From: Haloarcula halobia | GTDB lineage: Archaea > Halobacteriota > Halobacteria > Halobacteriales > Haloarculaceae | DNA length: 64,000 nt | Direction of reading: 5' to 3' | Assembly (NCBI RefSeq): GCF_029338255.1 | Contig: NZ_CP119787.1 | Coordinates: 124,001-188,000 of the forward strand | Part shown: in pieces, positions 28,986 to 37,773 of the stretch | Layout: every line of letters starts with the position of its first letter | How positions within the stretch are numbered: position 1 is the stretch's first letter | The notes under the pieces: generated by a model | The model's database searches: none | What the model saw: only the letters and a program-made list of their open reading frames with translations | Told to the model about the DNA's origin: nothing | Program-made: the position numbers and the translations under genes

Positions 28986-29600
28986 TCAGCAGACCGGTTT
29001 GGGGTTGACGCCGAGGTCCTCGAGCGTCTCGAAGAACTCGTCGTAGGCCGCCTCGACGACGGCGGTCGCGCTTTCCCGGGCGTTCGCCCAGTCGTCCTCG
29101 CCGTCGCAGACGGCATCGAGCAGGTCGCTCACGTCCTCGCGCAGGTCGACGACGTCGCCCCCGGCGCTCCGGAACGTGCTCGCCGTCTGCGGGTCGGCCT
29201 GTCCGGTGAAAAAGCCAGTGAGCTGTTCCTTGACCTTCTTGTCGACGAGCGTCCAGGCGACCAGGCCGCCCAGGCGGGCGACGGTGCCCTCGAGGTCGTC
29301 GAGCGTGTCGTGCATCGCCGGCGTCCAGTCGGCGGGCTCGGCGTCGAGACTCGCCAGGCGGCTCTCGGCGGCCTCGGCGGTCTCGGCGAAGAGCGCTGCC
29401 GCCTCGTCGTGCTCCTCGTCGTCGGCCCACGCCGCGAACGTCCCGCTGGCGGCGGCCTCGCGGGCGGCCGCGGCGGCGAAGACGGTGTCTGCGTCCATCT
29501 CGCCCCGCGTGTCGGCGTACAGCGTCTTCGAGGACCCGATACGCGAGAGTTCGGTCTGCTGGTCGTCGGTGACGTCGTCGATGAGGGCCGCTGCGTCCAT
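28986..29600 (-). CDS. Rubrerythrin-like haloarchaeal protein
   Basis: 204 residues from the ATG at 29600. All-helical, with a four-helix-bundle appearance: GSSKTLYADTRGEMDADTVF, then EAAASGTFAAWADDEEHDEA, LEGTVARLGGLVAWTLVDKK and the conserved end FFETLEDLGVNPKPVC. Homologues are usually labelled rubrerythrin family. However, the paired ExxH iron ligands of real rubrerythrin are not clear here, and an iron-redox role is uncertain. It starts 89 bases after the 3' end of rnpB on the same strand. Confidence 0.65.
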   Translation of the reverse strand: MDAAALIDDVTDDQQTELSRIGSSKTLYADTRGEMDADTVFAAAAAREAAASGTFAAWADDEEHDEAAALFAETAEAAESRLASLDAEPADWTPAMHDTLDDLEGTVARLGGLVAWTLVDKKVKEQLTGFFTGQADPQTASTFRSAGGDVVDLREDVSDLLDAVCDGEDDWANARESATAVVEAAYDEFFETLEDLGVNPKPVC

Positions 29601-29688
29601 ACCCGCCACTCCGGGCGGGCCGTGCTTGTAACCATCGCTAGCGTCGCTGTGCGCTCGCCGGATACGGCGTAGACACTCGCAGCGTCGC

Positions 29689-30083
29689 GGCTGAGGGGAG
29701 TAAGCCCCCTTCTGTTCGGGCCGGCATTCGGCTCAGCGGCCACGTCCGAGCGCTCGCGCGCGGTGTCGAACTACCTGTCGACGCGGCCTTGCACCGGTGA
29801 GGATTCGCCGTTCCATCGGTCCGTCGCGAGCGTCGGGCGCCGTCAGGCGGCCAACGGTGGCCCTCGGTGGGTTAACGCTCCGTCGCTTCCGGGGCGTGCG
29901 TGCCACGGTGTGACACAACGCCCCGTCGCTCGGGATCCGCGCACCTCATCGGTCTCGCGACGACGTGTCGTTGCTGTTCCATCGCCGACGGTCTCCCGCC
30001 CCGGGCTTGCGCCCGGTCACCTGTTCGACGGGTGGGGGGACTTTCCTCATGCCTCGCGGCACGGGAGCCGGCCTCCCTCTGCC
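29689..30083 (-). ncRNA. rnpB: RNase P RNA
   Basis: The catalytic RNA for maturation of tRNA 5' ends. Read on the minus strand it has the universally conserved GAGGAAAGTCC (30038-30048) near its 5' end and ACAGAAGGGGGCTTA (29701-29715) near its 3' end, which together form helix P4. The ends pair as helix P1 (GGCAGAGGGAG at the 5' end with CTCCCCTCAGCC at the 3' end, with a mismatch and bulge). A CTTATC TATA element at 30108-30113 places the transcription start at about 30084, matching the P1 5' end. Length is about 395 bases, normal for a haloarchaeon. The exact ends are inferred from pairing. Confidence 0.92.
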
Positions 30084-30107
30084 ACTGCCGAGTAGACGAC
30101 TGGTGCC

Positions 30108-30114
30108 GATAAGG
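30108..30114 (-). promoter_or_regulatory. TATA box of rnpB
   Basis: CCTTATC on the minus strand, centred 27 bases upstream of the predicted 5' end of the RNase P RNA. Confidence 0.6.
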
Positions 30115-30129
30115 CTTGCCACCCACCGT

Positions 30130-30365
30130 TTTCGGCGTCGGGTTTCCTCGCGCTGCGAAGCGGCGCTGCGGGAGTAGCGTGGCGGCTTCGCCGTCACGTC
30201 AAACGGTTGCGGGTCGAAGACCCGCAAACCCGCCCCCTGAAAAACGTGGTCTTACTGAGCGAAGCGAGGCTCAGAAGACGAGCGAAGCGAGTCTTCCGGT
30301 GGCGAACGAGACGGACTCTCGGTCTTCGACCTCGAGTCCGGTGAACCGGCGGCTTCGCCGCCGGA
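30130..30365. repeat. Cluster of hairpins with TTCG/GAA loops
   Basis: At least five hairpins stand close together upstream of rnpB: 30179-30197 (GTGGCGG/CCGTCAC stem around CTTCG); 30207-30227 (perfect 9-base stem TTGCGGGTC around GAA); two around the palindromic unit GAGCGAAGCGAG at 30257-30268 and 30280-30291; and 30346-30364 (CCGGCGG/CCGCCGG around CTTCG). The last may end transcription of a gene; the others have no assigned role. Confidence 0.55.
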
Positions 30366-30398
30366 TGCTGGTTGTAGACCTGCCTGTCCCCGTCGCCG

Positions 30399-30677
30399 TC
30401 ACTCTGCGGACTCGACCACGGTGACCCGCCGGTCGGCCGAGACGGTGACGCGGTAGCCGGCGTAGCGGAAGGTCACCTCACCGTTCGCCCGGTCGCCCGC
30501 GAAGAGGGCGTCGAGCGCGTCCGGGTCGACCACGTCGGTCAGACTCGGAAGCGCCGTCGGGGCCGTCCCCGCCGCCTCGGCGACCGCGTCGACGACCGCG
30601 CGACCCGTCTCGCTGCCCGTTCGGTGTTGCGTCCGTGCTCGCGGTTCCCCCGCCTCGGTCCCCACCTGTGAAGACAT
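30399..30677 (-). CDS. HalOD1 output-domain protein
   Basis: 92 residues from the ATG at 30677. The HalOD1 pattern is [20 protein letters not shown], then [13 protein letters not shown] and the hairpin [20 protein letters not shown]. The start was chosen because TTTATATCC (30702-30710) is centred 29 bases upstream, which fits a leaderless transcript; the ATG at 30686 would be too close. Related to the HalOD1 protein at 1151-1462, but a separate gene, not a recent duplicate. Confidence 0.8.
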   Translation of the reverse strand: MSSQVGTEAGEPRARTQHRTGSETGRAVVDAVAEAAGTAPTALPSLTDVVDPDALDALFAGDRANGEVTFRYAGYRVTVSADRRVTVVESAE

Positions 30678-30701
30678 GACAGACATACCTTATGTTCAAT
30701 T

Positions 30702-30710
30702 GGATATAAA
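30702..30710 (-). promoter_or_regulatory. TATA box of HalOD1 gene
   Basis: TTTATATCC on the minus strand, 29 bases before the ATG at 30677; it decides between the two possible start codons. Confidence 0.65.
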
Positions 30711-30763
30711 ATCGCGTCAGACGGCCGTCAGACGCCCGAATCGTCGCCGGGGTGCTGATCCGG

Positions 30764-32527
30764 TCAGTCGTCCGAGGCGATCGGCTGGCCCTGCCCGTCG
30801 GTCGGCGCGGGCGAAGCGTCCATGTCGTCGTCCTCGGCGTAGGGGTACCACGTCATCTTCGTGTTGTGCATGTACGGATCGTGGTAGTCGGTCTCCTCGG
30901 GTTCGACCAGCTCGGCCAGCGTCTCCTCGTCGCGCGCTTCGACGAAGTCACGGAAGGTCTCGTCGCCGTCGCGGCGTTCCTCGAAGTTCGCGACGAGGTT
31001 CTCGATCGCACCGGGCACCTCGTCGGCGGGGACGCGCATCTTCACCCAGTCGGCGAAGCGCGGGTCGTCGCCCAGGCCGCCGCCCAGGCCGATGTCCAGC
31101 GCCTCGACCGGTTCGCCGTCCTTGCGGGTCTTCATCCCGCGCAGGGAGACGTCGGCGATCTGGGGCTGGGCGCAGGAGGCCGTACAGCCCGAGAGGTGGA
31201 TGTGGAACTCGTCGTGGTCCGCGGGGAGCGAGACGTTGTCCTTGAGCCAGCGGGCGTAGCGGACCTGGCGGTTCTTCGTCTCGACGATGGACAGCGAACA
31301 GAACTCCGTGCCCGTACAGGCGATGGAGCCGCGCATGAACGGCGAGGGGTCGGGCGAGTAGTCCTCGAGCAGCGGCTCTGCGAGGAAGTCCTCGAGGTCG
31401 TCCTCGGGGATGTCCGTGACGATGACGTTCTGGCGCTGGGTCAGGCGGACCTCGCCGGAGCCGTACTCGTCGGCGAGTTCGGCCAGTTCCAGCGTGTCGT
31501 CGGCGCCCATCCGGCCGACGAGGACGTTCAGGCCGACGTAGTAGTTGCCGTCTGGCTGTTCGTGGACGCCGACGTGGTCGTTGTGGCCATCCTGGGTGCC
31601 GGTGTTGTAGGTGTACTGGTCGCGCATGTCCTCGCCCGCGGTGGGCAGTTCGAAGTCGACGAACTCGTCCTGGAGGACCTCGCGCATCTTCTCGGTGCCC
31701 CACTCGTCGACGAGGAACTTGATGCGGGCGTTGAAGCGGTCCTCGCGGTCGCCGTACTCGCGGAAGAGCGCGGACATGCCGTGGGCGACGTCGGCGGCCT
31801 GCTCGGGGGGCACCCAGACGTCCAGCGAGCGCGCGAGCCGCGGCTCCTTCCGGGAGAGGCCGCCGCCGACGCGGACGTTGAAGCCCAGTTCGTCGTCCTT
31901 CTCGGCGGGCTCGAAGGCCAGGTCGTTGATGTCGCCCTGGCCACAGCCCTCGTCACAGCCGGTGACGGCGACCTTCCACTTCCGGGGGAGGTTCGCGTAG
32001 TCGTCGTTGCCCTTGAACGTCTCGTGGAGGTCCTCGGCGACCGGCCAGGCGTCGACGTGCTCGTGTTTGTCCTTGCCGGCGACCGGGCAGCCGACGATGT
32101 TGCGCCAGGAGTCACCACAGGCCTGCTGGGTCGAGAGGCCGACGGACTCCAGTTTGTCGAAGATCTCGGGGACGTCCTCGAGTTTGATCCAGTGCAGCTG
32201 GATGGACTGGCGGGTCGTCCAGTCACAGTAGGCGTCCCCGAACTCGGGGTTCTCGGCGGGGCCCTGTGCGTACTCTTTTGCGACCTCGCCGATGACCTCG
32301 AGCTGGCCCGGTTCGATGACGCCGTTTGGCGTTCCGATGCGCATCATGAAGTACGACTCCTGGCCCGAACGCTGGTGGTACAGCCCCCACCACTTGAACC
32401 GCTCGAACCAGGCGTCCTGCTCGTCGTCCGGGATGGCGTCCCAGCCCTGCTGGGCGAACTCCATGAGGTGGTCGCGGATCTCGGTACCGTAGACGTCGTC
32501 CTTCCAGTGTTCTACCTTGCTCGGCAT
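30764..32527 (-). CDS. nirA: Ferredoxin-nitrite reductase (assimilatory)
   Basis: 587 residues, two nitrite/sulfite-reductase repeats. It reduces nitrite to ammonium with six electrons from ferredoxin, using siroheme and a [4Fe-4S] cluster. The cluster ligands are visible as CTGTEFC (Cys-x5-Cys) and SGCTASC (Cys-x3-Cys), and the siroheme-binding LTQRQN and TTRQS segments are present. An ACGDSWRNIVGCPVAG stretch and TGCDEGCGQ precede the second half; a long acidic middle is haloarchaeal. Sulfite reductases share the fold, but TRQSIQLHWIKLEDVPE fits nitrite reductase of haloarchaeal assimilation. No nitrate reductase or transporter gene lies beside it in this window. Confidence 0.88.
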   Translation of the reverse strand: MPSKVEHWKDDVYGTEIRDHLMEFAQQGWDAIPDDEQDAWFERFKWWGLYHQRSGQESYFMMRIGTPNGVIEPGQLEVIGEVAKEYAQGPAENPEFGDAYCDWTTRQSIQLHWIKLEDVPEIFDKLESVGLSTQQACGDSWRNIVGCPVAGKDKHEHVDAWPVAEDLHETFKGNDDYANLPRKWKVAVTGCDEGCGQGDINDLAFEPAEKDDELGFNVRVGGGLSRKEPRLARSLDVWVPPEQAADVAHGMSALFREYGDREDRFNARIKFLVDEWGTEKMREVLQDEFVDFELPTAGEDMRDQYTYNTGTQDGHNDHVGVHEQPDGNYYVGLNVLVGRMGADDTLELAELADEYGSGEVRLTQRQNVIVTDIPEDDLEDFLAEPLLEDYSPDPSPFMRGSIACTGTEFCSLSIVETKNRQVRYARWLKDNVSLPADHDEFHIHLSGCTASCAQPQIADVSLRGMKTRKDGEPVEALDIGLGGGLGDDPRFADWVKMRVPADEVPGAIENLVANFEERRDGDETFRDFVEARDEETLAELVEPEETDYHDPYMHNTKMTWYPYAEDDDMDASPAPTDGQGQPIASDD

Positions 32528-32621
32528 CGTTAGTCGTATGCCAACCTCTAGAGAGCCACCCTTATACGACGCTCCTTGCCGTCAACCGTCTCCCCCACTA
32601 CCGGAAAACGGAGAATCCTGC

Positions 32622-32963
32622 CTACTCCTCGGGGCGGGCCAGGCGGGTGCGCTTTGCCGGGAAATGGACGCTCTCGGGGACGACACCGTAGAACTCTCCC
32701 GCGTTCGGGTCTACGACGCGGCCGACGGTCAGCCAGTCCGTGACGCCGCTGACCCCACACGCGATACACTGCCCGGCGATACGCGCCTGGATATCGGGGT
32801 GGTCGACGCCGACCTCGACGAATCCCTCGGCGAGGAAATCGGTCGTCTCGCACCCACAGAAGTCGCTCCGTGCCAGCAACCACAGGTCCGAGACGTTCAC
32901 TTCGCGGGCGTCGTTCACCGAGATCCAGGCCCCGTCGTCGAGCTGGTGAACGTCGGTCGTCAT
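32622..32963 (-). CDS. Small cysteine protein near nirA, function unknown
   Basis: 113 residues, acidic, cytosolic. Cysteines occur as CGC (in SDFCGCETTDFLAEG) and CIAC (in AGQCIACGVSG), an arrangement suitable for binding zinc or an iron-sulfur cluster. The WLLARSDF and VHFPAKRTRLARP segments look conserved-type. It lies upstream of nirA on the same strand with a 94-base gap. A role in nitrite reductase maturation or regulation is inference from position only. Confidence 0.6.
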   Translation of the reverse strand: MTTDVHQLDDGAWISVNDAREVNVSDLWLLARSDFCGCETTDFLAEGFVEVGVDHPDIQARIAGQCIACGVSGVTDWLTVGRVVDPNAGEFYGVVPESVHFPAKRTRLARPEE

Positions 32964-33222
32964 TACATCTCATTAGGTCGCCGGCGTACCTTAGCCCGTC
33001 GCCGGTCGCAAGTTTCACCGGAGACCGGGTCGTCCCCCTCCCGTCCCGCGGTGGGTGGCACGCGCTGGCACGCTGAGGGGCGTGCACAAGATAGCGGAAT
33101 CTGTTGCCTGTAGGCCGCAGTGCTGGTCGTTGTTGCAGGGGAGACCGCCATTAAGAGGGACGGGGTGATACAGTGGGACACCAGCGGGTCGGGCCGCGCC
33201 CGGCCCGGCCGAGAGAGCAACG

Positions 33223-33387
33223 ATGACGAAGGCACACCAGACCCACGACGAAACTGACGCCGAGACCGACGCCGAAGCCGAAGCGCCCGCGACCGACCAC
33301 CTCGAGGATGTCGAGGACGGCTGTGGCTGTACCGAGATCTGGGAGCACCTGAGCGAGGAGCGCGAGAGTCCCGCCGCCGACGATTGA
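33223..33387 (+). CDS. Small CGC protein (54 residues)
   Basis: Starts MTKAHQTHDETDAETD and runs through a low-complexity Glu/Asp/Ala tail into a conserved-looking end with DHLEDVEDGCGCTEIWEHLS. The CGC in front of TEIWEHLSEER is the only recognisable feature. I have seen this type of small protein in many haloarchaeal genomes but know no function. It ends 38 bases before the next gene. Confidence 0.6.
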   Translation: MTKAHQTHDETDAETDAEAEAPATDHLEDVEDGCGCTEIWEHLSEERESPAADD

Positions 33388-33393
33388 CGGGAC

Positions 33394-33402
33394 GCTTTTA
33401 TG
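33394..33402 (+). promoter_or_regulatory. TATA box
   Basis: GCTTTTATG centred 28 bases before the ATG at 33426; leaderless start. Confidence 0.55.
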
Positions 33403-33425
33403 AGTCGGCCGCCAACACCGTACTG

Positions 33426-34103
33426 ATGTCAGAGGGGCCAGACGACCACGCGCCGTCGACCGACCGGGAGTCGCCGGTCGGGAAACCGGTCATCCGTGGC
33501 GATCCGACGCTGACCGGCCAGCGGGCCAAGGAGGCCGTCGAGTTCGACCCGGACGACCCCGAGAGTCTCGCACTCGCGGCCGAGACGGTCCGCCGGTTCT
33601 CCGAAAACACCGCCGGTGCCGACGACAACGTCTACATGCTCCGGGGTGCTGCGGCGTGTGCGGCGCTGGTCCGCGGCGAAGGGTCCTACAAGGAGGCCGC
33701 CGCCCGCGCCGGCGGCGACGCGACCGTCTCGTTCATCCGCAAGTGGTCCCGCGTCCACGACCTGCCGCGCTCGATCCGCATCCACGTCGCGAAAGGCGAG
33801 ATCGCCCCGACGGCCGCGAAACACATCGCCCGCGTCTCCGGGGAGGCCCGCCTCCTGCTCGCGTGGGCCGCCCTCGACCACGACCTGACGGTCCGCCAGA
33901 TCCGCGCGGTCGCAAGCAGGGTCAACGACGACGCGTCGGTCGAGACCGCTCTCGCCGAGGAAGGATACACGCTGGGCGAACTCACGGTCCACATCGACCG
34001 CGACGCCTACTGCAAACTCCGCCGCGAGGCGGCCCTGGACGCCACCGACCCGAGTGCCGTCGTCACCGAGTCCCTCGAATCGACGCTCGGCGACGGACCG
34101 TAA
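33426..34103 (+). CDS. Conserved haloarchaeal protein, helical, possible DNA-binding
   Basis: 225 residues from the ATG at 33426. N-terminal PVIRGDPTLTGQRAKEAVEF is followed by a helix-turn-helix-like segment (AALVRGEGSYKEAAARAGGD, then VSFIRKWSRVHDLP) and by a block AKGEIAPTAAKHIARVSGEA, which resembles the central part of ParB/Spo0J-like DNA-binding domains. A C-terminal ribbon with CKLRREAALDATDPS could be a RHH-type dimerisation element. No catalytic residues. A regulator is plausible, but family assignment is from memory and not certain. A tRNA-Lys gene follows. Confidence 0.6.
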   Translation: MSEGPDDHAPSTDRESPVGKPVIRGDPTLTGQRAKEAVEFDPDDPESLALAAETVRRFSENTAGADDNVYMLRGAAACAALVRGEGSYKEAAARAGGDATVSFIRKWSRVHDLPRSIRIHVAKGEIAPTAAKHIARVSGEARLLLAWAALDHDLTVRQIRAVASRVNDDASVETALAEEGYTLGELTVHIDRDAYCKLRREAALDATDPSAVVTESLESTLGDGP

Positions 34104-34137
34104 GGCCTTAGCCGTCTGTCCCCCCAGCGAGTACCGT

Positions 34138-34211
34138 GGGCCGGTAGCTCAGTTAGGCAGAGCGTCTGGCTTTTAACCAGATGGTCGGGGGTTCAACTCC
34201 CTCCCGGCCCG
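34138..34211 (+). tRNA. tRNA-Lys (anticodon UUU)
   Basis: A cloverleaf can be drawn: acceptor GGGCCGG (34138-34144) pairs with CCGGCCC (34204-34210). The D-arm starts GCTCAGTTAGGCAGAGC. The anticodon stem TCTGG/CCAGA holds the loop CTTTTAA with anticodon TTT, and the T-arm is GGGGGTTCAACTCCC. The discriminator is G, CCA is not encoded, and no intron is present. Confidence 0.96.
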
Positions 34212-34332
34212 TGCAGCGAACTGACGAGCGCAGCGAGTCAGTGAGCGAACCGGCAGGAAGGCGTCGAACCAGGAAAGTCGCAGGGTCGAGCGGAGCGAGA
34301 CCATCGTCTTTCCGTTGTTCAACTCCCTCCCC
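34212..34332. repeat. Downstream repeat of the tRNA 3' end, with GAGCGNAGCGAG units
   Basis: GTTCAACTCCCTCCC of the tRNA (34191-34205) recurs exactly at 34317-34331. Between them are the units GAGCGCAGCGAG (34226-34237) inside a CTGAC/GTCAG stem and GAGCGGAGCGAG (34288-34299). No gene is supported from here to 34541. Confidence 0.5.
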
Positions 34333-34541
34333 GTCGTCCTGCGAACGACAGTGAGCAGTGCCGCCGGTACGGAGGGCGTTGAACGCTGGAATGCGCGCGC
34401 AGCGAAGCGAGCACGTCTGCCTCCGGCTCGACTCCCGACAGACGCCGATGGGTCTGTCGACCCCCGCGAACGTGCTGCGTTGTTGGTCCCTGCCGACCGG
34501 AGACCGGACCATTTACCACCGCGTCGGTGGACAGGGCCAGT

Positions 34542-34757
34542 ATGAACCTCCGATCGGAGTACGTCACGGACACGCTCGAACCGCTCGGTGTCGGCGTCGG
34601 GGCCTTTCTGGTCCTGGCGGCGCTAGGGACCATCGCGGGTGCGCCGTGGGCCACCCACGCCAGTGTCGTCTCGGCGGCGGTCCAGGTCGTCGGGGCGGTC
34701 CTGATGGCCGTCGTCGGACTCACCCTCGCCTACGTCAGCTGGACGGGGCGGGAGTAA
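34542..34757 (+). CDS. Small two-helix membrane protein
   Basis: 71 residues from the ATG at 34542: MNLRSEYVTDTLEPL, then two membrane helices (GVGAFLVLAALGTIAGA and VVGAVLMAVVGLTLAYV) and a short WTGRE end. CCATTTACC about 32 bases upstream is a possible TATA box. Conserved-type small protein of unknown function. The in-frame start at 34527 is less likely for this reason. Confidence 0.65.
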   Translation: MNLRSEYVTDTLEPLGVGVGAFLVLAALGTIAGAPWATHASVVSAAVQVVGAVLMAVVGLTLAYVSWTGRE

Positions 34758-34812
34758 GTACGCGCCCGGGGCCGAAAATCGGGAATCCAGCGGCGCTCGA
34801 AACGACGAGTTC

Positions 34813-35673
34813 TCAGCCGCGGGTCGGCATGTAGGCCATCCCGAGGAGCAACACGGCGGCGAGACCGCTCAGGATAGAGACGCCCCAGAGGCCGTTCTTG
34901 CGTTCGTGGAAGTAGTCCTGGCGCTCGAGTGTCGTCTGGTACTCCGGATACTCCTCGACGCTGACGACCTGGACCGTGCTGTGGTCCGGGAAGTGAGCGA
35001 AGTACTGCTGGCCGCTCAGCGTGACGTTGCCGCCCTCGCTGAGTTCGCGCGTCTGCTCTTCGGGGCCGGTCCACTCGAGGGTGGCCCCGCTCCCGGAGAC
35101 GGCGGCGACGGTCGCCTGCTGGGTGCCGCTGTCGGTCGTGACCTCGTAGGTGTCGCCGGGCGAGAACTTCAGTGTCTCGGGCTCGGGGAGCCACTCCTCG
35201 AGGGGGCGAAGCGTCTCGTTCTCGCGGTAGACGACGTACTGGGTCCCGTTCTGGGTCGCCAGCGAGTTCCTGACTGCCGGGTCCTCGCGGAGCAGCCGGG
35301 AGACGTTGAGCTCCTGGCGCAGGGTGACCGTGCTGGTCTCGTTGTCGGTCAGCACCAGGTAGGTCTCGTTCTGGTACGTCGTCGTCGTGTTGTGCTCTAC
35401 CGTCTGGGTGAACCTGGCGGACTCGTTCGTCCAGGCCAGTTCGGCGGCCATCGACCCGCCGCCACCGTGTCCACCGCCGCCGGACGCCATGTGGATGTTC
35501 GATGCCGTGTAGGTCGTCCCGTCGACGGTGAACGTACTCCCGTTGGTCAGTTCGGCGGTCTCGTCGAGGTTCACCTCCGGCCGCTGACTCTCCGCGACGC
35601 CAATGTACGCGTAGGCTGCGACACTGACGACGAGGAAGAACACGAAGTATGCCGCGGCGGCTCGTCGTTGCAT
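34813..35673 (-). CDS. Extracytoplasmic protein anchored by two helices
   Basis: 286 residues. The N-terminal helix (AAAAYFVFFLVVSVAAYAYI) acts as an uncleaved signal anchor. A large acidic, Thr/Asn-rich outer domain of about 230 residues contains a Gly/His-rich loop (ASGGGGHGGGGSMAAE) and many N-x-T/S sites that could be glycosylated. A C-terminal helix (LWGVSILSGLAAVLLLGMAYM) spans back. No enzyme motif is visible; the outer domain is beta-rich. Upstream is the 2-kb gene-free stretch. Confidence 0.7.
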   Translation of the reverse strand: MQRRAAAAYFVFFLVVSVAAYAYIGVAESQRPEVNLDETAELTNGSTFTVDGTTYTASNIHMASGGGGHGGGGSMAAELAWTNESARFTQTVEHNTTTTYQNETYLVLTDNETSTVTLRQELNVSRLLREDPAVRNSLATQNGTQYVVYRENETLRPLEEWLPEPETLKFSPGDTYEVTTDSGTQQATVAAVSGSGATLEWTGPEEQTRELSEGGNVTLSGQQYFAHFPDHSTVQVVSVEEYPEYQTTLERQDYFHERKNGLWGVSILSGLAAVLLLGMAYMPTRG

Positions 35674-37773
35674 ATCCGGACGGTCGGTCGGCGCGCGGTT
35701 TAATGATTACTTTTCGGCTGGACGGTGTAGCGTCGACATCGTCGGTTCTCTGTGCCCTGCCGGGCCGGAGAGGCTCCCTGGACGACGCCGACAGAGGAAC
35801 GTTCCACACTGTACGAGAGTGATCTCTTCCGGGCGCAAGTACATCCAGATCTGCGAACTGTACGGCTATAAGATAGGGTTTAGACGTTTTAGTTACTCGT
35901 ATTCCAAGTTTACGACAGTATCTAGTGTCTAGTCGCCCATAATAAACAGATATAGTTACTATATCGACTCACAAACTCTAGTATTGGATATATTTTCGAG
36001 AAGGTAAGGCTCGAACTGGTAGAAGGCTTCAAACTGCCGTCGTATCGTCTTTCTTTGGTGTTAGAAGCCGCGGAGTAGCAGCAGACGTCGTGCGTCGCCA
36101 GTTTCGGGACGCCGTCGGACAGCTCGACAGATGCTCCGTTCTAGCAGTACCCGACGGCCCGCTGAGTATCGCATGGCGTCACGAACGTGCCGGTCAGCGG
36201 ATACGCGGGGTCCACCCGCGCGGCGAGGAGAGAACCGCCGCCGAGCGCCGCTGGCGTCTCGGCAGCCACGCCCGAGAGCGTCCGACCCGGCACACCGGGC
36301 GAACGGAGAGCTACCCCAGGCTGGTCGTGTCGGCCCCCGAATAGTCGGGGGTCAGTCGACCGACAGGCTGGACCGTGAGGAACGCGATGCCGTCGGACCA
36401 AGGACGGCCGATCGGCCGTCGTGGCACCCTGCGAGCCGTCGGACGGTTCGAACGCAGTTGAGTACCCGGATAGCGCCTCGGACGGCGGCCCGGAACCCGG
36501 AGTGCCAGCGAGAGCCCGTCCGAGCCGGGCGGCCGGCATCCGGAATATCAGGTGCACGACCAGTACTGGCGCTGGGCACCGAGCGAGAGCCCTGCGAACA
36601 CGAGATGGTGTCAGCGGTGCCCGGGAAGAGTAGAGGGTCTACCGCCCCCTCGGAGGTCAAGTAGCCGGCGGGAACCGTGTCCGAACCGGCCGACCGAACT
36701 TTCAATAACAGGCGTACACCCGTTACTATCAGGGTTCAGACGATGCGAGCCGCGACGCGACTGGTCGCAGCTGTCGTTCACCCCAGATGAACGTAATTCA
36801 ATGAAAGATTGTGTCTGATGCGCGATGATGTCAGCAATGATGCGAGTCGAGATCGACCGCGTCCGGGGGACTGCGTCGCAGAACCAGGTGTCAGGGGACT
36901 CTCTGTGGAACCGGCAAGGCTGAGTTGCCCCCGAGAACCCCGCCGTGTACCGAATCGGGCCGGCGATACGGTGCGGGCGCTGAAGATCCCCCTCGTCGGG
37001 GAACGCGAACCGTCGGTCGAGAACCGGCACATCGAGGTCCGGGAACAGTAATCGGACCTGGGAGGTCGTTCTCTCCTTCCACCTGTGAGCATCCTGTGCG
37101 AGCGTCGCGGGACAGTTCCGGGTGGTGCGATTGAGCGAGTTTCGGGCGCGAACAGCGTCGTCACGTCCGCACGACCGACTGGTTTCAACTATTCAACAGT
37201 AGTGAACGGACCGTCGATAGATTCACTGGATTCCGTGCATAGGTGCCCACAGATATCACCAAGTAATCAAATATCGAAATCGTGTTCAGCAGTCCGGAAC
37301 TGCTGTTCGCCGAGACGTCTCGATACTCGACTCGTCGTCCCAACCGATAGAAACACCCGGAGGCGGCGAGTTCGTCCCTCGGTCAAGTCACCGAGAACGA
37401 CACCCCGTCTGAACTGCGCGCACCGCTCGATAGCGCCTTGTCGTCATCTAGGAACACGTTCCGTGCGAAGTGGGACACTGGTATCGGCACGTTCACTCAG
37501 GCCAAACGGGTTATGTTACCGAGTGGCAAGGAAGAGTAGCCGGATGGCTCGGGATTCCCGGACCGTGTGCTCGCGGCTCTCCGGTTCGAATCGACGGGGG
37601 CTCAGGGTGTCGGCCGCGACGTCGTCACCGCGTGAGGACAGAGCTGCCCGGTTCCACTGATTCGCGACGGTTCGAACCGGTTCGTGTCGTCGAGACAGCG
37701 GAGCATCGCCTGCTGGACCATCGTACCACTGGAGCGGTACCCGGCGTGGCAGTCCGGTTACGGGGCCACAGTT
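35674..37773. other. 2.1-kb stretch without recognisable gene
   Basis: Open frames exist on both strands, but their products are Arg/Ser/Pro-rich and unlike haloarchaeal proteins. The part 35860-36010 is strikingly AT-rich (runs such as AATAAACAGATATAGTTAC). The rest is GC-rich. No tRNA, RNase P, SRP or rRNA signature was recognised. It may be decayed DNA or an unrecognised RNA or regulatory region before the catabolic island. Confidence 0.5.

Noticed and set aside
29733-30227. Small open frames in the RNase P RNA region
   Set aside because: They are explained by the conserved RNA; no protein features.
37540-37600. tRNA-like stretch (GTTCGAAT with GGATGGCTCGG)
   Set aside because: The T-arm bases do not pair and no acceptor stem can be formed.
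36090-37660. Several open frames of 80-190 codons
   Set aside because: Products are Arg/Ser-rich with no domain or start signal; considered chance frames in GC-rich DNA.
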